Source: DUZB01 sp964407525 (GTDB lineage: Bacteria; Desulfobacterota; DSM-4660; Desulfatiglandales; Desulfatiglandaceae). Taken from it: a stretch of DNA of 17,674 bases. The stretch covers positions 1-17,674 of the forward strand of contig CAYOWC010000078.1 of assembly GCA_964407525.1 (NCBI GenBank), read 5' to 3'. The notes under the pieces were generated by a model. It searched no databases. It saw only the letters and a list, made by a program, of their open reading frames with translations, and had not been told where the DNA came from. Below are positions 1-7,883 of this stretch, in pieces (position 1 is the stretch's first letter; each line of letters starts with the position of its first letter). Both the position numbers and the translations under genes were made by a program.

Positions 1-5
1 TGCGG

Positions 6-1340
6 TCATTTCAATACCTCCCAATAGCCACCTTTGGCAGGACCGACACGACGAACAGCCCCATCATGCTGCAGATTCTGGATACTTCTCTCTACCGAAC
101 GTACTGTTATTCCAATAATTTCAGATATTTCAGGAATGGTAATTGAAGGGGTCTCGTGCATTAGGAGCATTATTTTCCCCGACGTTTTCCCCGACATTTT
201 TCCCGACGTTTTTACCGACGTTTTTACGTTGGTTTTGGAGGCTTCCACCGTCCTTTCGATTTCCGTGGGAAACGATGGCCTACCAAAGTTCACAACAAAC
301 ATGCCCGCTATTTCCCTAAACTGCGCTTGCGGTTCGTTTTTCAGGATCAGTGGCATGCCGCGACCCCAGGCTTCAACCATCTCAATACGGCGGAACATTT
401 CGGCGAGTAATGGGTTGCGTCGTTTGGACACATATCCCTTCCGAAGATCGGCCATGGTCAGTCCGCCGAAAAGCCCGCCGGGATTACGAATTTCCACTCG
501 GTTTTTGAATATCGCCACCTGAACAAAATCCGGGTCCCGGTAATCACGGTGACAAAAAGCATTGATAACGGTTTCGCGCAGGGCCTCCATGGAAATTTCG
601 GGCACATCTTCGCGATAGAGGCCTTTGATCCGCATGCCAATGTGAATATTTTTGAGGACATACTTTTGCGCCTCTTCAATCAGTTCCAGAATATCACCCT
701 GAAAATCGTGCCGATCAATAATCATAGCGCTGTCCGTTGTTCCGAACACGGCGCAGCGTAACTCCACTGGCGGGGATTTGGAGAAAAAAAGAGGCACCGT
801 ATTGAGCAAATAGCCGTCACGCAAAAGGCCAAGTTTTTCAAGAGCATTATCGATGTTGTCCCAAAGCAATCCGGCACGTTCCAGAAAGCGCCTCAGTTTA
901 GTCTCCTCCAGTTCGGAAATGGTCGTCCGACAGATTTCGTTGTCCCAGCGCAACCGATCCCGGTTTTTGTTCAGAATCAGCGTTTCCAACTCTTTAGGAT
1001 TCAATTGGCGATCTTCATCGGCCACACGCATGTAGGCTCTACCATACGCATAGTAGGGCGTTTGTTGCCCTTCAAATACTACTTTGATACAAGTGGCATT
1101 ATCCACGTTTTCGAGCGTAATGCGGGGATAAATGCGTGGCTCGATATGCGCGGCAATAGTCTGGGAAACATCACGCAAGGTTTTTTCGGATGCATGAATC
1201 CCAACTGCACGCCCGTTATGGTGAACGCCGAACCATAGTTCTCCGCCTCCGTGCTTGTTGAGTATGGCCGCAATTGAAACCAAGCCGGCTTTAAGTCCGG
1301 CAAGACTCTTTTTCAGTTCCCGTGTTTCCGATTCTTTCAT
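6..1340 (-). CDS. AlbA_2 (Schlafen-type) ATP-binding protein with C-terminal winged helix, putative transcriptional regulator
   Basis: 444 aa, complete. Residues about 1-120 resemble the AlbA_2 (formerly divergent AAA_4) putative DNA-binding domain, including the IAAILNKHGGGELWFGV segment at 23-39. Residues about 250-335 match the GHKL-like ATPase domain that usually follows it (EALRETVINAFCHRDY at 252-267, RNPGGLFGG at 285-293, EAWGRGM at 323-329). Residues about 395-444 read as a winged helix-turn-helix. Between ATPase and HTH lies a Lys/Thr/Ser-rich four-residue repeat (about 368-389). The ATG at 1338-1340 is preceded by GGGGGAAG at 6-nt spacing. Family members are annotated as regulators or defence-associated proteins, but few have been tested, so the role is inferred. 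It is a single gene with no operon partner visible. Confidence 0.8.
   Translation of the reverse strand: MKESETRELKKSLAGLKAGLVSIAAILNKHGGGELWFGVHHNGRAVGIHASEKTLRDVSQTIAAHIEPRIYPRITLENVDNATCIKVVFEGQQTPYYAYGRAYMRVADEDRQLNPKELETLILNKNRDRLRWDNEICRTTISELEETKLRRFLERAGLLWDNIDNALEKLGLLRDGYLLNTVPLFFSKSPPVELRCAVFGTTDSAMIIDRHDFQGDILELIEEAQKYVLKNIHIGMRIKGLYREDVPEISMEALRETVINAFCHRDYRDPDFVQVAIFKNRVEIRNPGGLFGGLTMADLRKGYVSKRRNPLLAEMFRRIEMVEAWGRGMPLILKNEPQAQFREIAGMFVVNFGRPSFPTEIERTVEASKTNVKTSVKTSGKMSGKTSGKIMLLMHETPSITIPEISEIIGITVRSVERSIQNLQHDGAVRRVGPAKGGYWEVLK
178..237 (-). repeat. 12-nt in-frame tandem repeat inside the AlbA_2 gene
   Basis: On the plus strand the unit is close to cccgacgttttt. Copies start at 178, 190, 202 and 214, followed by a degenerate copy to about 237. 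Because 12 is a multiple of 3, each unit adds four residues of the type (V/G)KTS to the linker between the ATPase-like and HTH domains. Copy-number change would lengthen or shorten the linker without breaking the frame. Confidence 0.85.
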
Positions 1341-1808
1341 TCAGCGCTTCCCCCAAAATCCAGACCGTTCCCCCCACTACTCATTCTTGCGCCTAAAGTT
1401 CATCTACGGTGCTTTGTTTACCATGCAGATAATCGGCCACTGGTTCAGTTGAATAGATAAAAAAATGTGAACCCTCAAATTATATCTGTCAATACAATAG
1501 CTCTTACGTAACTATACTGCTTTGTGCAAAGCCACTGCAACCTATTGATATAATTGAATCACCTATTTAACTGAAACGGTACCATAACATCGCCCAATCT
1601 CAAAATAGAGTGTGAACGGCAATGGCGGGCAGGCCTTAACTCCGTCACAATCGACCTATTGCCGTATTGTTCCATCAGTGACTTCGTTTCAGATAGTCTG
1701 CCACGCGCCTGCATAACTCAGTTTTTTACGAAGCTGTCAAACCTTGTCGAAGATCCCGTCTAAAGCGAAGCGAAAGCGGGGAACCTTTAACCCTGAACTT
1801 GCCAACGG
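1341..1808. other. 468-nt gene-free spacer
   Basis: No convincing coding region is present; the short open frames lack family motifs. It lies upstream of the AlbA_2 gene and downstream of the acyl-CoA synthetase gene, both on the minus strand, so it should hold the promoter of the former and the 3' end of the latter. I see no clear intrinsic terminator. The middle is AT-rich and holds an imperfect inverted repeat (1442-1577). GCCACTG occurs twice, at 1436-1442 and 1531-1537. On the minus strand a TATAAT hexamer lies about 1479-1484, overlapping the left inner arm of that repeat, but without a well-placed -35 box. Confidence 0.6.
1442..1577. repeat. Imperfect two-part inverted repeat (about 136 bp), possible degenerate MITE or regulatory structure
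   Basis: The outer arms 1442-1458 and 1561-1577 are inverted copies with 14 of 17 positions matching. The inner arms 1475-1494 and 1543-1557 also pair: all 15 bases of the right arm are found in order in the left arm, which carries small insertions. The centre contains TTACGTAA (1504-1511) and the GCTTTG/CAAAGC hairpin (1519-1532). It has no coding capacity. No target-site duplication was established. Confidence 0.5.
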
Positions 1809-3215
1809 CTATCTTTTCCCATTCGCATATCGGGTAAGCAAGCCGATCGCTTTTATACAGGTTTCCGGTTCCCTGAAAACAGGAAACCCGAAGTCTTCTA
1901 TTTTTTTTGCCATTTCTGATGTTATTGCTGAACTGGGACCGTAAACCCAGGTGACAACAGGTTTTCGGGCATACTCTTTCAGCTCTTCATAGGCTTCGAG
2001 ATAGGCGCTGGTATTCTTGCCAAGGGCATCCGCCCAGACCACATTAAAAAGGGAATCCACGTTCTCATCCGCCAGAACCGCCTTGAGAATCCGCGAATAA
2101 AACACCGAAAAATCCTTAACCGTCGGAATCAATGGTCCCAGGTCAACCGGATTCGTTCCGAGGTCCTCAGATATTTCCTTAAAAACTTTTTTGTTTTCAG
2201 CGCTGAACTCGGCCAGAACCAATCCATGCCTGGCTCCTTCATCAACAGCCAGGACACCCACTCCACCTGTAAAGCTAACCACACCTACCCGGTTTCCTAA
2301 AGGAAGGGGTTGGCCCGCAAAAACCTTCGGCATCTCAAACAGCTCGCTGAATTTGTCGATTCTCAACAGACCGGCCTGACTGCAGGCCGCGCCGAAGACG
2401 GCATCGTCCACGGCAAGAGATCCAGTATGGGAAGCAGAAGCCTTCGCCCCCGCCTTTGTTGTTCCCACTTTCAGAGCCAGAACCGGTTTCTTCTTCGAAA
2501 CCCTTCGGGCAATTTCCAGAAAGCGCGTTCCATCGCTGATACTTTCGAGATACATACTGATCACGCCGGTGGAATCATCGTTTTCGAAGTATTCCAGCAT
2601 ATCGCATTCATTTACATCGCACTTGTTTCCAAGATCGCAGATCTTATTTATCCCGAAACCCAGGTCCGGATACGCATAAGCCTGGGGATTAATCATGCCG
2701 GTCTGGGAGCAAATCGAAACCGGTCCTTTCTTAAATCCGTAATATCCTGCATCGTAAGGACACGGGTTCAACCCGTTTACACTGTTCACAATTCCAGCGG
2801 TGTTGGGACCGATAATCCGAATGTCACAACGTCTTGCCACCTCCACCAGTTCTCTCTGCAACCGTGCACCTTCTTCATCTTTCTCAGCAAAGCCATCAGC
2901 CACGACTACGACCGAACCGATGTGGTTTCGACCGCATTCTTCAATAATACGGACCACGTTCCGGGCATTGATCATAACCAGGGCCAGATCCACCTGCTCC
3001 GCAATATCGCTGAGGGAAGGATATACTTTCAATTTCAGCACTTCCTGGTATCCGGGGTTCACAGGAAAGATCTTTCCATCAAATCCCGCTTCCATTAGAG
3101 ATTTTACAACCACATATCCGCCAAAGCCCCCTTCTCTGAAGGAACCGATCACCGCAATGCTTTTGGGTTCAAAAAATGGGTTGAGGTCTGTTTTTTTTAA
3201 TTCATTGAAATTCAT
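1809..3215 (-). CDS. NDP-forming acyl-CoA synthetase, alpha-type (CoA-binding plus ligase domains)
   Basis: 468 aa. It belongs to the acetate-CoA ligase (ADP-forming)/succinyl-CoA ligase-like family, which interconverts acyl-CoA + ADP + Pi and acid + CoA + ATP. Residues about 13-140 form the CoA-binding Rossmann domain (FFEPKSIAVIGS at 14-25, IIGPNTAGIVN at 134-144). Residues 150-300 form the ligase domain with SQTG at 170-173 and the ASHTGSLA segment at 261-268, whose His263 fits the family's phosphohistidine. Residues 305-465 form the second ligase subdomain. The ATP-grasp (beta) part is absent here and not encoded next door, so a partner elsewhere is needed for ATP formation. GAGG lies 5 nt before the ATG. 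The gene is divergent from the corrinoid methyltransferase gene. The acyl substrate is unknown. Confidence 0.85.
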   Translation of the reverse strand: MNFNELKKTDLNPFFEPKSIAVIGSFREGGFGGYVVVKSLMEAGFDGKIFPVNPGYQEVLKLKVYPSLSDIAEQVDLALVMINARNVVRIIEECGRNHIGSVVVVADGFAEKDEEGARLQRELVEVARRCDIRIIGPNTAGIVNSVNGLNPCPYDAGYYGFKKGPVSICSQTGMINPQAYAYPDLGFGINKICDLGNKCDVNECDMLEYFENDDSTGVISMYLESISDGTRFLEIARRVSKKKPVLALKVGTTKAGAKASASHTGSLAVDDAVFGAACSQAGLLRIDKFSELFEMPKVFAGQPLPLGNRVGVVSFTGGVGVLAVDEGARHGLVLAEFSAENKKVFKEISEDLGTNPVDLGPLIPTVKDFSVFYSRILKAVLADENVDSLFNVVWADALGKNTSAYLEAYEELKEYARKPVVTWVYGPSSAITSEMAKKIEDFGFPVFREPETCIKAIGLLTRYANGKR

Positions 3216-3326
3216 TTTTTCCTCACTGGAGTTTGTTTTGATTCATAATTCGGTTGGCCAAAATGAGAATTGCCAGCTTGTGCACTATGATATTTACAAT
3301 ACCGTAGCCTGTATGTTAATTTGAGA

Positions 3327-3355
3327 AATCTACTCTATTTTCATTTATTTTTCAA
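3327..3355 (-). promoter_or_regulatory. Candidate sigma70-like promoter for the acyl-CoA synthetase gene
   Basis: Read on the minus strand this is TTGAAA, a 17-nt spacer, then TAGATT. The -35 box matches 5 of 6 consensus positions and the -10 box 4 of 6. It would give a 5' leader of roughly 100 nt. The region is AT-rich, so chance matches are possible. Confidence 0.35.
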
Positions 3356-3372
3356 TTTGATTACGCACATTC

Positions 3373-3377
3373 AGGAG
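3373..3377 (+). promoter_or_regulatory. Ribosome binding site of the methyltransferase gene
   Basis: AGGAG, 10 nt before the ATG at 3388. It supports that start and an independently translated first gene of the plus-strand unit. Confidence 0.7.
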
Positions 3378-3387
3378 AACTATTCAA

Positions 3388-6018
3388 ATGACAGAAAAAA
3401 AACATATCCCCTTGGGAGTTGGTTTTTATCCGGACTGGTTTCACCAGCATTACGGCATATCCTTTGGAAAAGAATACTATTTCGACCCTGAAAAAAGGGT
3501 GCAAACCAGAATGGACATCGCCAGGCGGCTTCATGAGAGATTCGGGGACGTGGGGTTAGGTGACCCAAACCCGAGCCCCGTACCCCTTATCACATTCGGA
3601 ATGGTCATGTTACCTGCCATATTCGGCTGTGAAATCGTTTATGAGGATGGGGCCTTACCATGGGCCATGCCGCTGAATCTTTCCGAAAAAGACATTATGA
3701 AACTGGAAGTCCCTGATATTTTTCACAGTCATCCCATGACTGACATGATCGAGCAGATTAAGTATCTTCAGGAGAAATACGGTCATGTGGTAGGAGATAT
3801 TAATACAACAGGGGTTCAGAATCTGGCCCTTAAAATCAGGGGCGACCAGCTCTATGTTGATTTTTTTGAAAACCCCGCCTTGTGCAACCACCTGTTTAAA
3901 ATCTGCACAGAATGCGTCATACAAGTGTTTAAATTCAACAAGAAAACCACCGGTACGGGCGCTGTAGACGTCACTCCCATGTGCGATCCGAAGCTTTTTG
4001 TCATTCCAAACTGCACTGCGGAACAGATCTCTCTCAAGACATACGAAGATTTCATTCTCCCATACGATAACCAGGTGGCGGATGCCTGCCATCCTCTTGG
4101 CATTCACCATTGCGGTTCCGTTAACGAGGTGCTTGAGGGATATGCACAGGTTCACCACCTTGAATTTGTTGAGATAGGCTTCGGCTCCGATGTGAAAAAG
4201 GCAAGAAAGGTATTCGGACCGGGCGTAGCCATCAATGCCCGCATCAATCCTGTTCTAATGAAAAACGGTACGGTCGAAGACGTGGTTGCGGAGGTTCGCA
4301 ATCTGATAGGCCAGGGGGATCCCCTGGACAATTTCTCGATAGATACGGTAGGACTCACACACGGCACGCCCGACGAAAATGTGAGAGCAGCCATCAATAC
4401 TGCAAAGGAATACGGAAGCATAAATAAGGGGCCTTCCACCAAGCCTTCCGGGAGAACACCCACAGCTCGAAAACTCCCGGAACATCCAATGGAAACGACC
4501 ATAAGCAGCAACAACAGGACGGTCGTAATCGGTCAGGATCAACCCCTCGTCATCATCGGAGAGCGCATTAATCCCACGGGACGTAAAGCCCTTGCAGAGG
4601 CCCTGGAAAGAGGGGATCTTCGTGCCATTCAAAAAGAAGCACTTGCCCAGGCCGAAGCAGGCGCCCATATTCTTGATGTTAATGTTGGGGTATCGGGAAT
4701 AGATGAACCCCAGGTCTTGCAGGAAGCGGTTGCGGCCATAGGAGAAGTCACGGATCTGCCCTTGTGTATTGACTCGGCCTTGCCGGAGGCTCTTGAAGCC
4801 GCGCTGAAAGTCTACAAGGGAAAGGCACTGGTAAACTCAGTAAACGGAGAAAAAGACAGGCTTGAAAGGGTGCTTCCCCTGGTAAAAGAGTACGGTGCAG
4901 CCGTAATTGGTCTTACCATGAACGACCGAGGGATCCCGAAAAAGGCGGAGGAAAGGCTTGAAATCGCTCGAACCATTGTAGAAAAAGCCATGGAGATGGG
5001 AATTCCGGCAGAGGACGTGATCATCGACCCCCTTGCCATGGCCATAAGCGCTGATAGCATGGCGGGTGTTGAAACGATCCGAGCCCTGCGGCTGATACGG
5101 GATAACCTTCACGTGAACCAGACGCTTGGTTTGAGCAACATTTCCTTTGGACTTCCGGAACGGAATGCCATTAATGCCCTCTTCCTTGCCATGGCGGTTT
5201 CCAATGGACTGACATGCCCGATTCTAGACCCTACGGTGACGACCATGAAGCAGGCAGTCATCACTGCAGACCTGCTTTCCGGGAAAGATGCGTTCTGCAT
5301 GAACTATCTTTCCTCCATAGGAAAAGGTCCGGAAGCCGTGAGATCCCCAGGAAGCTCCCAAGTGGAAATTGAACCAAGCAAAACAGATATTGAGGAACTA
5401 AAGGATGCGGTGATTGCCGGAAAACTGAAAGAAGCAGTGGAGCTTACAAGAAAAGCGGTGAAAAACAAAACTGACCCCGGCGATATCATCGACCATGCCC
5501 TCATTGCAGGCCTGAATGCCGTGGGAAAGCGTTTTGAAAAAAAGGAAATCTTTGTCCCGGAAATGATGATTTCAGCCCGGACCATGCAGGCCTGCATGGA
5601 CATCGTAAAACCGCTCATGAAGACAGACGCAGGCAGGAACTTGGGGACGGTGGTGATTGGCACGGTTTTCGGTGATCTCCACGATATAGGAAAGAACCTG
5701 ACAAAACTCCTGCTGGAAAGTTCCGGTTTCAACGTGATCGATTTAGGCGAAAATGTCCCCCCGGAGATTTTCGTAGCCAAGGCAGAAGAAAACCATGCCC
5801 ATGTGATCGGACTATCCTCCCTTCTGACAACCGGCGACCCCTACGTCGAAGAGACCGTAAAGGCTATCAGGAACAGTACCTTGGGAAATGCCGTGAAAAT
5901 CGTATGCGGTGGCGCGGCCATGACCCGAAAATTTGTGCTCGACAAGTGCGGGGCCGATGCCTATGCAAAGGATGCGGCGGAAGGGGTGACCAAAATAAAG
6001 GAGATGGTGACGAAATAA
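3388..6018 (+). CDS. Three-module corrinoid/pterin methyltransferase (URO-D-like + pterin-binding + B12-binding)
   Basis: 876 aa, cytoplasmic, no signal peptide. Residues about 5-345 are a uroporphyrinogen decarboxylase-like barrel of the MtaA/MtbA/CmuA type, with the zinc-type HxC motif at H240-C242 (IHHCGS) and the closing segment GTPDENV at 326-332. A Pro/Ser/Thr-rich linker (about 346-385) leads to a pterin-binding barrel as in MetH and AcsE: GERINPTG 391-398, DVNVG 430-434, IDS 461-463, NSVNGE 483-488, DPLA 547-550, GLSNISFGLPER 581-592. Residues about 665-745 are the helical B12 cap and 750-876 the B12 Rossmann domain, with DLHDIG at 763-768 (His765 as lower cobalt ligand), SSLLTT 810-815 and GG 841-842. 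It should move a methyl group between an unknown partner and tetrahydrofolate through cobalamin. There is no AdoMet activation domain. The reactivase gene starts 3 nt downstream. Substrate and direction are unknown. Confidence 0.88.
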   Translation: MTEKKHIPLGVGFYPDWFHQHYGISFGKEYYFDPEKRVQTRMDIARRLHERFGDVGLGDPNPSPVPLITFGMVMLPAIFGCEIVYEDGALPWAMPLNLSEKDIMKLEVPDIFHSHPMTDMIEQIKYLQEKYGHVVGDINTTGVQNLALKIRGDQLYVDFFENPALCNHLFKICTECVIQVFKFNKKTTGTGAVDVTPMCDPKLFVIPNCTAEQISLKTYEDFILPYDNQVADACHPLGIHHCGSVNEVLEGYAQVHHLEFVEIGFGSDVKKARKVFGPGVAINARINPVLMKNGTVEDVVAEVRNLIGQGDPLDNFSIDTVGLTHGTPDENVRAAINTAKEYGSINKGPSTKPSGRTPTARKLPEHPMETTISSNNRTVVIGQDQPLVIIGERINPTGRKALAEALERGDLRAIQKEALAQAEAGAHILDVNVGVSGIDEPQVLQEAVAAIGEVTDLPLCIDSALPEALEAALKVYKGKALVNSVNGEKDRLERVLPLVKEYGAAVIGLTMNDRGIPKKAEERLEIARTIVEKAMEMGIPAEDVIIDPLAMAISADSMAGVETIRALRLIRDNLHVNQTLGLSNISFGLPERNAINALFLAMAVSNGLTCPILDPTVTTMKQAVITADLLSGKDAFCMNYLSSIGKGPEAVRSPGSSQVEIEPSKTDIEELKDAVIAGKLKEAVELTRKAVKNKTDPGDIIDHALIAGLNAVGKRFEKKEIFVPEMMISARTMQACMDIVKPLMKTDAGRNLGTVVIGTVFGDLHDIGKNLTKLLLESSGFNVIDLGENVPPEIFVAKAEENHAHVIGLSSLLTTGDPYVEETVKAIRNSTLGNAVKIVCGGAAMTRKFVLDKCGADAYAKDAAEGVTKIKEMVTK

Positions 6019-6021
6019 GGC

Positions 6022-7863
6022 ATGAAAACCATTGTATTTCAACCATTTGGAAAGGAAAACAAAGCAGATGGAAAATCCAATCTCCTGGAGTTAGCAAGGG
6101 ATGCAGGCGTACCATTGACTTCGGACTGTGGTGGCCGGAAAACCTGCGGCAAGTGCAAGATCAGGATAGAAGCCATCGATGGTCGATTCCCGGACCCAAC
6201 TGACCACGAAATGGAAATTCTGGGCGAACTGACCCGGAAAGGATTCCGCCTCGCCTGTGAGACAATCCTGAAAAGCGGGGCGACGGTCCATATCCCTGAA
6301 GAAAGCCGGATAGGACGTCAGGTAATTCTTACTTCCACAACCAGCTATAACTACTCCGGTCGACTGAATCCAATACTGCAATCGCTGCGAGTGGAAGTGC
6401 CGGCACCCGTCCTTGGGCACGTAACGGCAGACAAAGAAAGGGTCTTCTCCGCCCTCAGAGAAGGATATGGGCTGAAAAATCTACGAATCGATTCTCACGT
6501 CCTCAAAAACCTTCCCCGTGTGCTTCGTTCCGGTGGCGGGAAAATAAATGCTGTCGTTTTTCGAAGAAAGGAAATCATTGATGTCAGCTCCGGCAACAAA
6601 GATGGATTCTTTGGAATAGCCTTTGACATAGGCACAACGACGGTGGCCGCCTGCCTCATGGATCTGGTTTCCGGCAGAAAAGCAGCCGTAGGAGCCGTCA
6701 TGAATCCCCAGATCCCTTTCGGGGAGGATCTCCTTACCCGTATCAGTTTCTGCAATAAAGGAAAAGACAACCTGGACCTGCTGCAATCTCGAATCATCGG
6801 TTGTATGAATAATCTGATCAGGGATGCCGCAGATAGGGCTGGAATCGATTCGACCCGTATTCTGGAAGCAACAGTGGTGGGAAATACCGCCATGCATCAT
6901 CTTTTTGCGGGGGTAGTCCCCAGATATCTCGGAGAGGCGCCGTATACGCCGGTTTTTCAGAAAGGAGAATACCTGAAGGCGAAGGATCTGCGTTTGGAAA
7001 TCAGTCCCTCCGCGTACACCTATTTGCTTCCGGTAAAAACAGGATTCGTTGGCAGCGATGCCATCGCCTGTGCTCTGGCTACCCGAATTCACAGGCGTAA
7101 ACCGGCAACCCTGCTTATCGACATGGGAACCAATGGTGAGATCATCTTTGGAAACAACAAGGGACTGATCTGCTGTTCAACCGCAGCAGGACCCGCCTTT
7201 GAAGGGGGGCACATCCGTTTTGGCATGCGTGCCGCCGCCGGCGCCATAGATCGGGTAAAGATCGATCCCGTCACATACGACGTCAAAGTCTGGACAATCC
7301 CGGGTAAAAAGACTCTTGGAATTTGCGGTTCGGGGATTATTTCAGCAGCGGCTGAAATGGTAAGGAACGGAATCATCCTTGCAAACGGGAGCTTCAATGA
7401 AGCCGTCAAATCCCACCGTTTGCGCCAGGGGCAGGATGGCTTGGAGTTTGTCCTGGTCTGGAGGTCTGAAACAAGCCTGGAAGAAGACATTGTTCTCAGC
7501 AGAAAAGACCTGTCCGAACTTCAGATGGCCAAGGCCGCCCTTCATGCCGGGGCGCAGATAGCCATAGAAACTTCGGGATTTGAAAAGCCTGACCTGATTC
7601 TCCTCGCAGGCGCCGGAGGGAATTATGTGGACCCGGCTGATGCTTGCGATATCGACCTTATTCCGGGCTGTTCCACGGCGAAAGTTATCGGAATCGGAAA
7701 TGCCGCCCTGCACGGCTCCTGTCTCGCCCTGATGGACAAAACCCAGAGAAATGAAGCGGAACACATTGCCGATCGAATGAAATATGTGGAACTTTCCGGT
7801 CTGCCCCGTTTTCAGGATCTTTTTGTATCGAGTATGTTTTTCAGCCAGGCCATCGATGCCTGA
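6022..7863 (+). CDS. RACo-type reductive activator of corrinoid proteins ([2Fe-2S] ferredoxin + ASKHA ATPase)
   Basis: 613 aa. The N-terminal ferredoxin domain has C36-x5-C42-x2-C45 and C79, the plant-type [2Fe-2S] pattern. Residues about 100-190 form the linker region, and about 196-613 the ASKHA-type ATPase (COG3894/DUF4445). In the latter, FDIGTTT at 201-207 and IDMGTNGE at 366-373 are phosphate-binding loops, followed by GICGSG 433-438 and GAGGNYVDP 530-538. The C-terminal segment around ELSGLPRF is typical of the family. Characterised members use ATP to drive one-electron reduction of inactive Co(II) corrinoid to Co(I). It begins 3 nt after the methyltransferase stop, so the two are almost certainly co-transcribed and translationally coupled. 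The adjacent B12 module is the obvious client, and that pairing is inferred from context. Confidence 0.92.
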   Translation: MKTIVFQPFGKENKADGKSNLLELARDAGVPLTSDCGGRKTCGKCKIRIEAIDGRFPDPTDHEMEILGELTRKGFRLACETILKSGATVHIPEESRIGRQVILTSTTSYNYSGRLNPILQSLRVEVPAPVLGHVTADKERVFSALREGYGLKNLRIDSHVLKNLPRVLRSGGGKINAVVFRRKEIIDVSSGNKDGFFGIAFDIGTTTVAACLMDLVSGRKAAVGAVMNPQIPFGEDLLTRISFCNKGKDNLDLLQSRIIGCMNNLIRDAADRAGIDSTRILEATVVGNTAMHHLFAGVVPRYLGEAPYTPVFQKGEYLKAKDLRLEISPSAYTYLLPVKTGFVGSDAIACALATRIHRRKPATLLIDMGTNGEIIFGNNKGLICCSTAAGPAFEGGHIRFGMRAAAGAIDRVKIDPVTYDVKVWTIPGKKTLGICGSGIISAAAEMVRNGIILANGSFNEAVKSHRLRQGQDGLEFVLVWRSETSLEEDIVLSRKDLSELQMAKAALHAGAQIAIETSGFEKPDLILLAGAGGNYVDPADACDIDLIPGCSTAKVIGIGNAALHGSCLALMDKTQRNEAEHIADRMKYVELSGLPRFQDLFVSSMFFSQAIDA

Positions 7864-7883
7864 TAGTTTTCCAGAATAATACC

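Noticed and set aside
1436..1537. GCCACTG occurs twice (1436-1442, 1531-1537), recalling the B12 box of cobalamin riboswitches near a B12-dependent gene
   Set aside because: No other conserved riboswitch blocks are present around either copy, and the B12-dependent gene is almost 2 kb away behind a divergent promoter.
2310..3098. 262-aa open frame on the plus strand opposite the acyl-CoA synthetase gene
   Set aside because: It is fully antisense to a well-supported gene, has no family motifs and no ribosome binding site; it is a shadow frame.
3216..3387. Possible cobalamin riboswitch ahead of the methyltransferase gene
   Set aside because: The 172-nt spacer lacks the conserved B12-riboswitch sequence blocks and shows no comparable folded core.
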